Source of the DNA: Terriglobia bacterium
GTDB taxonomy: Bacteria; Acidobacteriota; Terriglobia; Bryobacterales; Bryobacteraceae
Assembly (NCBI GenBank): GCA_020073145.1
Contig: JAIQFS010000008.1
Coordinates: forward strand, 124,001-188,000
Length of the DNA stretch: 64,000 nt
Reading direction: 5' to 3'
The position numbers and the translations under genes were made by a program. The notes under the pieces were generated by a model. The model saw only the letters and a list, made by a program, of their open reading frames with translations, made no database searches and was not told the origin of the DNA. Shown here in pieces: positions 26,350-34,920 of this stretch. Each line of letters opens with the position of its first letter. Positions within the stretch are counted from its first letter, which is position 1.

Positions 26350-29300
26350 CTATCGTTTCCGTTTGGCGACCAGCCGCACACGCTTGGTTTGCGAGATGGC
26401 GCCGGAGGTTAGGGCGTCGTTGACGATTTCGGCTTGCTCCTGCTGGTGGCGCTTGCCGGAGCCGGTGGCCGGGCTGGCACTTTCCGGACGTCCGACGTAG
26501 CGGACCTCGCGGCGGCTACCCTCGAGCAGCGGATCCAATTGCTCTTTCATGAAGCGCCAGGGGCCCATGTTCCGCGGCTCTTCCTGCGCCCAGACCACTT
26601 CTGCGGAGGCGGCGAAGCGAGCCAACAGATCGCGCGCCTGAGCGGCCGCGAAGGGGTATAACTGCTCCACGCGAATTAAGGCCACGTGCGTGGCCTGGCG
26701 CTCGTCGCGCGCGGCCAGCAGGTCGTAGTAGATCTTGCCGGAACAGAAAACCACACGGGAAATACGGGTGGAGTCGCCCACTCCCGCGTCGGGCAGGATC
26801 TCGCTGAAACCGCCTGCGGTGAAATCCTGGACGGTCGAGACGGCACGCGGATGGCGCAGCAGGCTCTTGGGGGTGAAGATGACGAGCGGTTTGCGCGTGC
26901 CGCGGCGGTCGTGCCCACCGTACATCTGGCGGCGCAGCAAGTGGAAATACTGCGCGGGCGTGGTGCAGTTGGCCACCAGCAGGTTGTTCTCCGCACACAG
27001 GGTGAGGAAGCGCTCAATGCGGGCGCTGGAATGTTCGGGGCCCTGCCCTTCGTATCCGTGCGGCAACAGCATCACGAGGCCGGTGGGCTGGCCCCACTTG
27101 GATTCAGCGCAGGAGATGAACTGGTCGATCATGATTTGGGCGCCGTTGGCGAAATCGCCGAACTGGGCTTCCCAAATAACCAGGGTCAGCGGATCGGCCA
27201 CGCTGTAGCCGAATTCGAAACCCAGCACGGCGAACTCGCTGAGCGAGCTGTCATACACGTCGAATCGGGCCTGGCCGGGCGTGATGTGCTGCATGGGGAT
27301 GTAGCGCCGCCCGTCTTCGGAATCGTAAAAGGCAAGGTGGCGCTGGCTGAAAGTGCCGCGGCCGGAATCCTGCCCGCTGAGGCGGACCGGTGTACCCTCC
27401 AGAGTCAGAGTGCCGAAGGCCAAGGCCTCGCCGAAGGCCCAATCGATCGGCCCGCCCTTTGCCAGAGCATCGCTACGGCGGTCGACGAAGCCGCGCAGCT
27501 TGGGGTGCAAGTGGAAACTCTCGGGGAAACTGGTGATGGCGCGGACCACACGTTCGATTACGGCGTGGTTGACGGCGGTGCGGGGAGTGAGGCCGCCGAT
27601 ATCCTCGTTCGGCACCGCGCTCAGTTCCTGCAGTTCGTACTGCTCGGCATGCTGCTGCACGGCGTCGAATGCTTCGGAGAGGTGGCGGGCCGCCGCTTTG
27701 CGCTTGGCCTGAACTTCTTCCACCGACAGTACACCCTCGCGCACCAGGCGCCCGCCGTACAGGGAGCTCACCGACGGGTGCTCCTTGATTTGCCGGTAGA
27801 GAATGGGCTGCGTGTAGCTGGGATCGTCACCTTCGTTGTGCCCGTGGCGGCGATAACAGATCATGTCGATCACCACGTCCTTTTTGAACTGCTGGCGGTA
27901 ATCGAAGGCCACCTGCAACACGCGGATGGCGGCCTCGGGATCGTCGCCGTTGACGTGGAAAATGGGGGCCTGGACGCCGCGGGCCACATCGGTCGAGTAC
28001 GGGGTTGAACGCGCCTCATCCGGCATGGTGGTAAAGCCGATCTGGTTGTTGATGATCAGGTGGATGGTGCCGCCCGTCGAGTAGCCGTCGAGCTGGGAGA
28101 GGTTCAGCGTCTCGGTTACCACGCCCTGGCCGGCGAACGCCGCGTCGCCATGGACCAGCAGCGGAATCACGCGTTCGCGGCGGGTGTCGCCGAGGCGGTC
28201 CTGCTTGGGGCGCACGATGCCTTCCACCACCGGGTCGACGGCCTCCAGGTGGCTGGGATTCGGCGCCATGGAAACCACGATCTCGTTGCCGCTGTCGGTC
28301 CGGCGCACCCCGGTCGCGCCCAGGTGATACTTGACGTCGCCCGAGCCCTGCGTGCTGGATGGATCGATGTCGCCTTCAAACTCCGAGAAGATCTGCTTCA
28401 GATCTTTCCCGACGACGTTCGCCAGGAAGTTCAACCGGCCGCGATGGGCCATTCCCATGACGACTTCGTGGACGTCGTTGGCCGAGGCGCGTTCCAGAAG
28501 TTCTTCGACAATCGCCAGCGCCGTTTCGGCGCCCTCGAGCGCGAAACGCTTCTGTCCCACGAACCGGGAATGGAGGAAATGCTCGAATTCTTCGGCCGCA
28601 ATCAGGTTGCGCAGAATCTGCACGCGGGCTTCATTGGCCAGCGGCCAGTTGTTGGCGCCCGGCTCCATGCGCTGCTGCAACCAGCGCTTCTGCTCCGGCA
28701 CCTGAATGTTCATGTACTCGCAGCCGATTTTGCCGCAGTAGGTCTGGCGCAGCGTTTCCAGGATCTGGCGCAGGGTGGCCACGGGTTTGGGACCGCCGTC
28801 GCGGCCGAGCGGGCCGCCGGCCTCACCTAGAGTACCGGTGAGAAACTCGCGGTCGAGGTCCCAAATGGTGAGCCCGTAGTTTTCCGGATCGAGCTCGGCG
28901 TGGTAGCTGGGCTCGGAGCCCAGCGGATCGAAGTCTGCGATCAGGTGCCCGCGAACGCGGTAGGCGTTGATCAGTTGAATGATGCCGGCTTCCTTGGCGA
29001 TCTCCGCGGTGCGCGCGGAGGTCATCCCGGGAAGCTGGGTCTGGCGGTCTTTCTCCCAGCGCACGGGCTGGTGCGGCAATTTCAAGTGTGCGAAGACTTC
29101 TTCGTAGAAGCCGTCGGCGCCGTCGAGTAGCTCCTGCACTTTGCCCAGGAACATCCCCGATTCGGCGCCCTGGATGATGCGGTGATCGTAGGTGCAGGTC
29201 AGGGTCATGACCTTGCTGATACCCAACAGGGCGCGGGTTTCATCGGCGGCGCCTTGGTACTCGGCCGGGTAATCGATGGCGCCGGCCGCGATGATCGCCC

Positions 29301-30021
29301 CCTGTCCCACCATCAGCCGCGGATTGGAGGACATGGTGCCGACGGTTCCCGGGTTGGTCAGTGACAGCGTAGTGCCCTGGAAATCTTCGGGCGTGAGCTT
29401 GCCCTTGCGCGCCCGGGCTACCAGATCGTCGAAGCGCGTCACGTATTCCTGAAAGTTCAGCGCGCCGGCATTCTTGATGTTGGGGACCATGAGGCTGCGG
29501 GCGCCGTCCCGGCCGGCGACATCCACGGCGATTCCCAGATTGACCTGGGAGCGCACGACGCGGTGAGGCTGCCCATCTTTCTCGGCGTAGGCGTGGTTGA
29601 TGCCGGGAACCTCTTCCAGCGCCTTCACGACCGCCCAGCCGATGAGATGCGTGTACGAAACCTTACCGTGGCCGACCAGCGTTCGGTGCTGGTTGATGAT
29701 CCTCCGGTTCTCGTCCATCACCTTGACGGCGATGGTGCGTTGGGAGGTGGCCAGCGGGATCACCACGCTGGCGGCCATGTTCTCGGCGATGCGGCTGGCC
29801 GCGCCCCGCAGGGGCTGGAGTTGCTCCCCAGGCGCGAGTGCCACCGGAGCCGCCGCCGGCGGCCGGCCCGCAACCATCGGGCCGCCGTTGCCGGGATGCT
29901 CTTCTTCAAAAACGTGCTTCCAGCTCTCATCAACGGCCGTGCGGTCGTTTCTATATTGCTGATATAGCTCGTCTTCGAGCCAGCTATTGATTCCCTTGTC
30001 AGGATCGGATTTGGACGCCAT
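26350..30021 (-). CDS. kgd: Multifunctional 2-oxoglutarate dehydrogenase (E1 fused to E2 acyltransferase domain)
   Basis: The product has about 1223 residues in Kgd-type order. An N-terminal SucA helix (INSWLEDELYQQYRNDRTAVDESWKHVFEE) and a short linker come first. An E2 acyltransferase domain follows (KVSYTHLIGWAVVKALEEVPG, then TCTYDHRIIQGAESG with the catalytic His). The thiamine-diphosphate E1 part has MGMAHRGRLNFLANV, GATGVRR, INNQIGFTT, YRRHGHNEGDDPSYTQP and HGYEGQGPEHSSARIERFL. It oxidatively decarboxylates 2-oxoglutarate in the TCA cycle. The ATG at 30021 is the family start; a 70-residue upstream extension looks spurious. No lipoyl domain is present, so a separate E2/E3 must supply it. 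TATGAT at 30040-30045 (minus) may be the -10 box. Confidence 0.93.
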   Translation of the reverse strand: MASKSDPDKGINSWLEDELYQQYRNDRTAVDESWKHVFEEEHPGNGGPMVAGRPPAAAPVALAPGEQLQPLRGAASRIAENMAASVVIPLATSQRTIAVKVMDENRRIINQHRTLVGHGKVSYTHLIGWAVVKALEEVPGINHAYAEKDGQPHRVVRSQVNLGIAVDVAGRDGARSLMVPNIKNAGALNFQEYVTRFDDLVARARKGKLTPEDFQGTTLSLTNPGTVGTMSSNPRLMVGQGAIIAAGAIDYPAEYQGAADETRALLGISKVMTLTCTYDHRIIQGAESGMFLGKVQELLDGADGFYEEVFAHLKLPHQPVRWEKDRQTQLPGMTSARTAEIAKEAGIIQLINAYRVRGHLIADFDPLGSEPSYHAELDPENYGLTIWDLDREFLTGTLGEAGGPLGRDGGPKPVATLRQILETLRQTYCGKIGCEYMNIQVPEQKRWLQQRMEPGANNWPLANEARVQILRNLIAAEEFEHFLHSRFVGQKRFALEGAETALAIVEELLERASANDVHEVVMGMAHRGRLNFLANVVGKDLKQIFSEFEGDIDPSSTQGSGDVKYHLGATGVRRTDSGNEIVVSMAPNPSHLEAVDPVVEGIVRPKQDRLGDTRRERVIPLLVHGDAAFAGQGVVTETLNLSQLDGYSTGGTIHLIINNQIGFTTMPDEARSTPYSTDVARGVQAPIFHVNGDDPEAAIRVLQVAFDYRQQFKKDVVIDMICYRRHGHNEGDDPSYTQPILYRQIKEHPSVSSLYGGRLVREGVLSVEEVQAKRKAAARHLSEAFDAVQQHAEQYELQELSAVPNEDIGGLTPRTAVNHAVIERVVRAITSFPESFHLHPKLRGFVDRRSDALAKGGPIDWAFGEALAFGTLTLEGTPVRLSGQDSGRGTFSQRHLAFYDSEDGRRYIPMQHITPGQARFDVYDSSLSEFAVLGFEFGYSVADPLTLVIWEAQFGDFANGAQIMIDQFISCAESKWGQPTGLVMLLPHGYEGQGPEHSSARIERFLTLCAENNLLVANCTTPAQYFHLLRRQMYGGHDRRGTRKPLVIFTPKSLLRHPRAVSTVQDFTAGGFSEILPDAGVGDSTRISRVVFCSGKIYYDLLAARDERQATHVALIRVEQLYPFAAAQARDLLARFAASAEVVWAQEEPRNMGPWRFMKEQLDPLLEGSRREVRYVGRPESASPATGSGKRHQQEQAEIVNDALTSGAISQTKRVRLVAKRKR

Positions 30022-30390
30022 GAAGAAAGACTCCACTCCATCATACCGAGGGAAGCCCAGAGGCCACCACTTGCGGGTCAAGCTTGTCTGGGATGACTCC
30101 GCACTGGGTGGGTTGTCCGGGGAAGCCGTGTCATTGTGACACGGGTTCCGGCAATCGAAATGCAGACGTTCGGATGGGTTCGCCTCCCGGCTCAGAGGAC
30201 GTTTTGTCCCTGAGGAAAAAAGTACGTTCAACGAAGCTTCTTACACGGTAAAAACGAGTTTTGCTGGCAATTCTCCGCGTGAGCGGGCACTTCTTTTCTA
30301 ACGATCCCGCATTTGGCCCTTGTCGTGCCCCTCCCACTCTCAAAAACTATGCAGTCCATTACGGAAGTCCAACCCAAACAGGAAGCCACC
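30022..30390. other. Divergent intergenic region with a long palindrome
   Basis: About 370 bases separate kgd from the zinc-ribbon/LuxR-type gene. The main visible structure is the palindrome at 30121-30149, listed separately. No gene is seen; the ORF extensions of both neighbours into this region lack ribosome sites. Confidence 0.45.
30121..30149. repeat. 29-base inverted repeat, operator-like
   Basis: The left arm GGAAGCCGTGTCA and right arm TGACACGGGTTCC flank TTG. Twelve of 13 positions are complementary, with one G:G mismatch. It lies 100-128 bases upstream of the kgd start and about 240 bases upstream of the divergent regulator gene. The symmetry suits a homodimeric regulator; the absence of a T-run argues against a terminator. 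Confidence 0.6.
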
Positions 30391-30702
30391 ATGGTGAGAT
30401 CGTCACAGGCATCCATGCCGATTCCGTCGCTCCGAAGTTGCTGCCGCTGCGGAACGGAATTCCGCAGCAGCTCTCGAGAACTGGTTTGTCCTTCTTGCCG
30501 AAAACCCAAACTCAGCCGGAATCTCAGTTTTCGCGAAAAGCAGATCGTCGACTTGGTGAAGCAGGCCAAGGCCAACAAGGAGATCGCCTACGAGCTTCAC
30601 CTCTCTGAGGGCACGGTCAAGGAATACCTCAACCGGATCTTCCGCAAACTCGAGGTACGAAGCCGCACCGAGCTAGCCGTATGGGCCATGTCCCTGCAGT
30701 AG
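30391..30702 (+). CDS. Zinc-ribbon plus LuxR-type helix-turn-helix small regulator
   Basis: The product has about 103 residues. A short N-terminus is followed by a treble-clef-like zinc ribbon, CCRCGTEF...LVCPSCRKPK (CxxC...CxxC). A complete GerE/LuxR DNA-binding domain follows: LSFREKQIVDLVKQAKANKEIAYELHLSEGTVKEYLNRIFRKLEVRSRTELA. There is no receiver or ligand domain, so the ribbon may act as the sensor or dimerisation part. The ATG at 30391 is chosen because AGGA lies about eight bases upstream. Upstream TTG 30313 and ATG 30349 have none. It is divergent from kgd. Confidence 0.82.
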   Translation: MVRSSQASMPIPSLRSCCRCGTEFRSSSRELVCPSCRKPKLSRNLSFREKQIVDLVKQAKANKEIAYELHLSEGTVKEYLNRIFRKLEVRSRTELAVWAMSLQ

Positions 30703-30741
30703 GAACGGAGCGCCGGTCGCGCGAAGACGCTGGCTGGCCGG

Positions 30742-31110
30742 CTACTTCGCGCGCTTGGCGACCAGTTCCTCCGTTGCGACGTCGGCAATCTTCCGAGTGA
30801 ATTTGATCTCATCACCTGAGACCTTCCCCGTGTACTCAATCCGCAGCGGCATGCCCTGGAAGTTCAGGTTTTCGACGAAGGAAACCGTATCCCCGTCTGC
30901 CTTGCCTTCGGTGATCTCGGTGTCACCGTTCTGCGATTTGGCCCGGCCCGTCAGCTTGCTGCCCTCGACTTTGAACGTGTAGGTGTAGTTCTGGACGCCG
31001 ACCTGCGTGTCGAACGAAGCCGTCCACGTGCCGGTCACATCGGCGGCCGCCGCGGGCGCGATCAGGATGGCTGCGAATGCCAGTATGCGCCACAAGTTCT
31101 TCCCCGTCAT
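30742..31110 (-). CDS. Small secreted protein, acidobacterial beta-rich family
   Basis: This ~122-residue protein has a signal peptide (MTGKNLWRILAFAAILIAPAAAA). The mature domain reads DVTGTWTASFDTQVGVQNYTYTF, then KVEGSKLTGRAK, ITEGKADGDTVSFVE and GDEIKFTRK, a lipocalin-like strand pattern often seen in small periplasmic proteins. Function unknown. The start at 31110 has a near-perfect AAGGAGG five bases upstream, better than the longer frame from 31155. It follows bcp in the gatB-bcp group. Confidence 0.8.
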   Translation of the reverse strand: MTGKNLWRILAFAAILIAPAAAADVTGTWTASFDTQVGVQNYTYTFKVEGSKLTGRAKSQNGDTEITEGKADGDTVSFVENLNFQGMPLRIEYTGKVSGDEIKFTRKIADVATEELVAKRAK

Positions 31111-31151
31111 GTTGTCCTCCTTGGAATCCGTGTTTCTCCACTGTATCGCGG

Positions 31152-31607
31152 TCAACCGAGGTCTGCCAAAACCTGCGCGGCATGCCCCTTGGCCTTGACG
31201 TTGCCGTAGATCTTCTCGATCTTGCCGTCGGGGCCGATGACGAAGGTCGTGCGGGCGATGCCCATCACCTTCTTTCCGTACATGTTCTTTTCTTTCCAGA
31301 CGCCGTAGGCGTGGGCCGCGGCTTTCTCCTCATCGGCCAGCAGGGTGAACGGCAGGTCGTATTTCTGCTTGAATTTGGCCTGCGCGGCGGGTTTGTCGGG
31401 CGAGACCCCCACCACCACGGCGCCCTGTTTGGCGAAGGCCTTCAGATCGTCTCGAAACTCGCAGGCCTCCACGGTGCAGCCCGGCGTATCGGCTCGCGGA
31501 TAGAAGTACAGCACCACGCGCTTGCCCTTCAGGCTGGAGAGCCGGAACTCTTCGCCCGAATCAGTACGGACGCGGATATCGGGAGCCTTATCGCCTTCCT
31601 TCAGCAT
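31152..31607 (-). CDS. bcp: Thioredoxin-dependent thiol peroxidase (BCP-type peroxiredoxin)
   Basis: This 151-residue peroxiredoxin has the peroxidatic cysteine in YFYPRADTPGCTVEACEFRD, with the second cysteine five residues later (typical of BCP). GVSPDKPAAQAKFKQKYDLPFTLLADEE and the C-terminal FVIGPDGKI are also conserved. It reduces peroxides using thioredoxin. It starts three bases after the gatB stop codon and is part of the same minus-strand unit. Confidence 0.93.
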   Translation of the reverse strand: MLKEGDKAPDIRVRTDSGEEFRLSSLKGKRVVLYFYPRADTPGCTVEACEFRDDLKAFAKQGAVVVGVSPDKPAAQAKFKQKYDLPFTLLADEEKAAAHAYGVWKEKNMYGKKVMGIARTTFVIGPDGKIEKIYGNVKAKGHAAQVLADLG

Positions 31608-31610
31608 GAA

Positions 31611-33089
31611 TCACCCCAGCTTCTGTTTGAGAAGATCGGTCACCACCGCCACGTTGGCCTGGCCGCGCGTGGCCTTCATGGCCTGGCCGACCAGGAAATT
31701 GATCACGGTAGTCTTGCCGCCTTGGTACTGTTCCACCTGCTTGGGATTGCCCGCAATCACTTCGGCGATGATTTTCTCGAGCGCGCCGGTATCGCTGATC
31801 TGCTTCAGGCCTTCGCGTTCGATGACCGCGCTCGCAGGCTCACCTTTGGCGAACATTTTGGCGAAGACGTCCTTGGCGAGCTTGCCGGAAAGTTCGCCGG
31901 TAGCCATGCGCTTCACTAGGTCGCCCAGGTTCGCGGCGCTGACGGGCGATTCGGAAATCTCCTTGCCGGCCGCTTTGAGCATTCCCATCAGATCGCCCAT
32001 CACCCAATTGGCGGCGGTTTTCGGGTCGCCCGAGACCCGGGCCGCGGTCTCAAAGTACTCGCTGGCGGCGCGGGTCTGCGTGAGCACGTCGGCATCATAT
32101 TCGCGCAGACCGTAATCGCTGATAAAGCGGGCGCGCTTGCGGGCCGGCAACTCCGGCATGCCGGAACGCACGCGAGCCAGCCAGGATTCGCTCACCCGCA
32201 GCGGCACCAGGTCGGGCTCCGGAAAGTAGCGGTAATCGTGCGCCTCTTCTTTGCTCCGCATGCCCGCGGTCTCACCGGTATCGGGGTTGTAGAGCCGCGT
32301 CTCTTGCACCACTCGGCCGCCGTTTTCGATGAGCGCGATCTGGCGGACAATTTCGTAATCCAGCGCCTCTTTCAAGAACCGGAACGAGTTCAAATTCTTG
32401 ACTTCGGCCTTGGTGCCGAGCTTATCGGCGCCCTTGACGCGGACGGAGACATTGGCGTCGCAGCGCAGGTGGCCCTTCTCCATGTCGCAGGTGGAGACTT
32501 CGACAAATTCGAGCACCTGCTTCACCGCCGCCAGGTAGGCGTAGGCTTCGCTGGAACTGCGCATGTCGGGTTCGCTGACGATTTCGATGAGTGGGGTGCC
32601 CGAGCGGTTGAGATCGACGTACGAATAGCGGTCGGAGTCCTTGAAGCCGTCGTGGATGCTCTTGCCGGCGTCGTCTTCCATGTGGACGCGGGTGATGCCG
32701 ATTCGCATGGCGTGGCCGTCCGCGGTAATGTCCACGTAGCCGTGCTCGGCCAAGGGCTCGTCGTATTGCGAGATCTGGTAGCCCTTGGGCAGGTCGGGAT
32801 AAAAGTAGTTTTTGCGGGCGAAGCGCGACCGCGGGCGGATGGCGCAGTTCAAGGCCAGTCCTGCTTTGATGGCGAGTTCCACGGCCTCGCGGTTCAGCAC
32901 TGGCAACGCCCCGGGCATCCCCAGGCAGACCGGACAGACGTTGGTATTGGGGGGCGCGCCGAAGCCCGTGGGGCACCCGCAGAAAATCTTGGTGGCGGTG
33001 GCCAATTGCGCGTGAATCTCGAGGCCGATCACCGCTTCGTACCGGGCCATCACTTCCGGCGAAGGCGCGGCCATAGTGGAAGAAGACAT
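31611..33089 (-). CDS. gatB: Aspartyl/glutamyl-tRNA(Asn/Gln) amidotransferase subunit B
   Basis: This 492-residue protein shows all GatB landmarks: YEAVIGLEIHAQL, KIFCGCPTGFGAPPNTNVCPVCLGMPGALPVLN (cysteine zinc site), FARKNYFYPDLPKGYQISQYD and the C-terminal GatB/Yqey helix domain. With GatA and GatC it converts Glu-tRNA(Gln) or Asp-tRNA(Asn) to the amide form; neither partner is in the window. A TATAAT hexamer (33101-33106, minus) lies 11 bases before the ATG, leaving a very short leader. Starts at residue 6 or 14 are therefore possible. Confidence 0.95.
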   Translation of the reverse strand: MSSSTMAAPSPEVMARYEAVIGLEIHAQLATATKIFCGCPTGFGAPPNTNVCPVCLGMPGALPVLNREAVELAIKAGLALNCAIRPRSRFARKNYFYPDLPKGYQISQYDEPLAEHGYVDITADGHAMRIGITRVHMEDDAGKSIHDGFKDSDRYSYVDLNRSGTPLIEIVSEPDMRSSSEAYAYLAAVKQVLEFVEVSTCDMEKGHLRCDANVSVRVKGADKLGTKAEVKNLNSFRFLKEALDYEIVRQIALIENGGRVVQETRLYNPDTGETAGMRSKEEAHDYRYFPEPDLVPLRVSESWLARVRSGMPELPARKRARFISDYGLREYDADVLTQTRAASEYFETAARVSGDPKTAANWVMGDLMGMLKAAGKEISESPVSAANLGDLVKRMATGELSGKLAKDVFAKMFAKGEPASAVIEREGLKQISDTGALEKIIAEVIAGNPKQVEQYQGGKTTVINFLVGQAMKATRGQANVAVVTDLLKQKLG

Positions 33090-33593
33090 GGCGTCTTTTC
33101 ATTATAGTGACGGTCGGAGGCGCGGGCCGGGCCACGTAGCATCGCGCCAGTTTCCGATAACCCCGTTTTTCGGCCATCATGCGTGGCGGTAGGCGTTGCA
33201 TTTGTGGTTGCGGGTTCAGAGATTCCGTTTGAAGGACGAAACAGATCGGAAGGCTACGCGTATTCACCTGCGATTCCGACGCCTCTCGTGAAGAGCCTTG
33301 ACGTTCCTAATCTCCCGTTCGATACCCACAAAGGCAATGGGGAGCGTACCGTTTATCGCCAACTACAGGATCACTGGTACCTTTTCTATTATGAGAGTTG
33401 GTGAGCAGGCTGCATCGCCGGAGCGATCCGTTGGAAGCGAAGCGGTCGTTCAAGTGGCGTTACCGGAGACTGACCGTTTTGGGACTCTCGGAGTTCATCT
33501 GCACGAAGCTGACATCTGTGACGTTGTCAAATAGGCCGGTTCTAGCGCCGCGGTGCGTGGGACTCCACTTGGGCCGCTGTGTCGGCTCCGGCC
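33090..33593. other. Intergenic region of lower GC with weak ORF candidates
   Basis: About 500 bases between gatB and a lipoprotein-like gene. Two overlapping plus-strand frames are open (33183-33404 and 33298-33534). Both lack ribosome sites and resemble no family I know. The GC content is visibly lower than in the flanking genes. It may hold a decayed gene or regulatory sequence. No tRNA cloverleaf was found by eye. Confidence 0.35.
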
Positions 33594-34022
33594 TTACGCC
33601 GGCTCTTTCGGCTTTCCCAGCCGAGTCTCCAACTCTCGCACGAAGGCTTCGAGCGCTTTGCGGTCGGCGTCCTGCCATTTGATGACCACGAAATACTGAT
33701 CGCGGTAGAAGAAGACAGTGTCGGCGGAAGGCCGCCAGCGCTGCGCCAGCTCGGGCGCCACGGCCGGCGTATCCAGTTCGTAGACGCGCGCCTCCAGTTT
33801 GCCGGGGCCTTCGTAGCTGGCGGACTGCAGGCGGTTGATGGAGGTGCGGGGCACCGGATCGGGAGCGTCGGACGGGGCCAGGTCCTGGAGCGCGCTGCGC
33901 CGCCACACTCCGGCCACGGTAGATGGGAATAGACCAGTGAGCGGAGCGCTGGGCCGGCACCCGGCGCCGCTGGCGGCTAAACCCAACCCCAGCGCCAGTC
34001 CCAGCCAGGTTTGCCGTGTCAT
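33594..34022 (-). CDS. Putative exported lipoprotein, unknown function
   Basis: This ~142-residue protein starts MTRQTWLGLALGLGLAASGAGC, a signal sequence with a lipobox-like cysteine (GAGC, not a perfect consensus). The mature part has LEARVYELDTPAVAPELAQRW, FFYRDQYFVVIKWQDADRKALEAFVRELETRLG, a small alpha/beta domain that I cannot name. The ATG at 34022 gives a better signal than the one at 34040. It is divergent from the small membrane protein upstream of rph. Confidence 0.65.
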   Translation of the reverse strand: MTRQTWLGLALGLGLAASGAGCRPSAPLTGLFPSTVAGVWRRSALQDLAPSDAPDPVPRTSINRLQSASYEGPGKLEARVYELDTPAVAPELAQRWRPSADTVFFYRDQYFVVIKWQDADRKALEAFVRELETRLGKPKEPA

Positions 34023-34060
34023 CAGCTTCGATTCTCGCATGCGGCGCGGAACCGCAGTGC

Positions 34061-34073
34061 TACTATCGCACTG
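34061..34073 (+). promoter_or_regulatory. Putative leaderless promoter -10 (TACTAT)
   Basis: TACTAT (34061-34066) lies exactly 7 bases before the ATG at 34074, and no Shine-Dalgarno sequence is present. The predicted transcription start therefore coincides with the start codon. Confidence 0.5.
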
Positions 34074-34217
34074 ATGGCCAAATTCAAGCCGGCACGAGGC
34101 AAGCGGAAGAGTACCGCGCCCCCCCCAGGCGCGCTTTCCTGCGTGGTTCTGGTGTTGGTCGGCATGGTTTTGGTGATGCTCTTTCTGTACTTTGTGATGC
34201 GAAATGCGAATGGATAA
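34074..34217 (+). CDS. Small single-span membrane protein (47 aa) ahead of rph
   Basis: This 47-residue protein has a basic N-terminus ([19 protein letters not shown]) and a strong transmembrane helix ([22 protein letters not shown]), ending in RNANG. It would sit with its basic tail in the cytoplasm. No family is recognised. Its stop overlaps the rph start region by 8-14 bases, suggesting coupling. The frame is open upstream to 34011, but the ATG at 34074 matches the promoter spacing. Confidence 0.68.
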   Translation: MAKFKPARGKRKSTAPPPGALSCVVLVLVGMVLVMLFLYFVMRNANG

Positions 34218-34920
34218 ACGTGAGCCGGGCGCGCTGCGCCCCGTCGAGATTGTAACCGGCTATCTGGCCACCGCCGAAGGTTCGGCCTTGATCAAAGTGG
34301 GGAACACGCAAGTGCTCTGCGCCGCCAGCGTGGAGGATAGTGTCCCTCCCTTCCTGCGCAACACGGGCAAGGGCTGGGTGACGGCGGAATACGCCATGCT
34401 GCCGCGCGCCACCAGCAAGCGGACGCCGCGCGAGGTGAACAAGGGCCGGCCTTCGGGACGAACGCACGAGATCCAGCGGCTGATCGGGCGCTCTCTGCGC
34501 TCGGTGGTGGATATGGCCGCCCTCGGTGAGCGCACGGTGGTGCTGGATTGCGACGTGCTGCAAGCCGATGGCGGAACCCGCACTGCCGCCGTCACCGGAG
34601 CGTTCGTCGCTCTGGCGTTGGCGCTGCGGCAGTTGGTGGCCTATAAGGCGATCAAGTCCATGCCCGTGCGCGACTACGTGGCCGCCACCAGCGTGGGGCT
34701 GGTGGATGGCCTTCCCCTGCTCGATCTGGCCTATGACGAAGATTCGCGCGCCGACGTCGACATGAATGTGGTGATGACCGGCGGAGGCCGGTTCATCGAG
34801 GTGCAGGCCACCGCCGAGCACGCGCCGTTCGACGACGCCCAGATGGCCGAGTTGATCGGCCTGGCCCGCGCCGGCATCGCACGCCTGGTGGCGATCCAGA
34901 AGGAGGCGGTTATCTTGTGA
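34204..34920 (+). CDS. rph: Ribonuclease PH
   Basis: This 238-residue phosphorolytic 3'-exonuclease trims tRNA 3' ends. Family motifs are intact: [77 protein letters not shown] and [16 protein letters not shown]. The start is ATG 34204 or ATG 34210, both overlapping the upstream small gene. Its stop overlaps the GTG start of rdgB. The rph-rdgB pair is common in bacteria. Confidence 0.96.
   Translation: MRMDKREPGALRPVEIVTGYLATAEGSALIKVGNTQVLCAASVEDSVPPFLRNTGKGWVTAEYAMLPRATSKRTPREVNKGRPSGRTHEIQRLIGRSLRSVVDMAALGERTVVLDCDVLQADGGTRTAAVTGAFVALALALRQLVAYKAIKSMPVRDYVAATSVGLVDGLPLLDLAYDEDSRADVDMNVVMTGGGRFIEVQATAEHAPFDDAQMAELIGLARAGIARLVAIQKEAVIL

Noticed and set aside
26686-28008. 440-residue plus-strand frame opposite kgd
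   Set aside because: Low-complexity shadow of the conserved E1 coding region.
33110-33593. tRNA gene in the gatB upstream spacer
   Set aside because: No acceptor stem, T-arm GTTCNAnnC or CCA-compatible pairing was found by eye.
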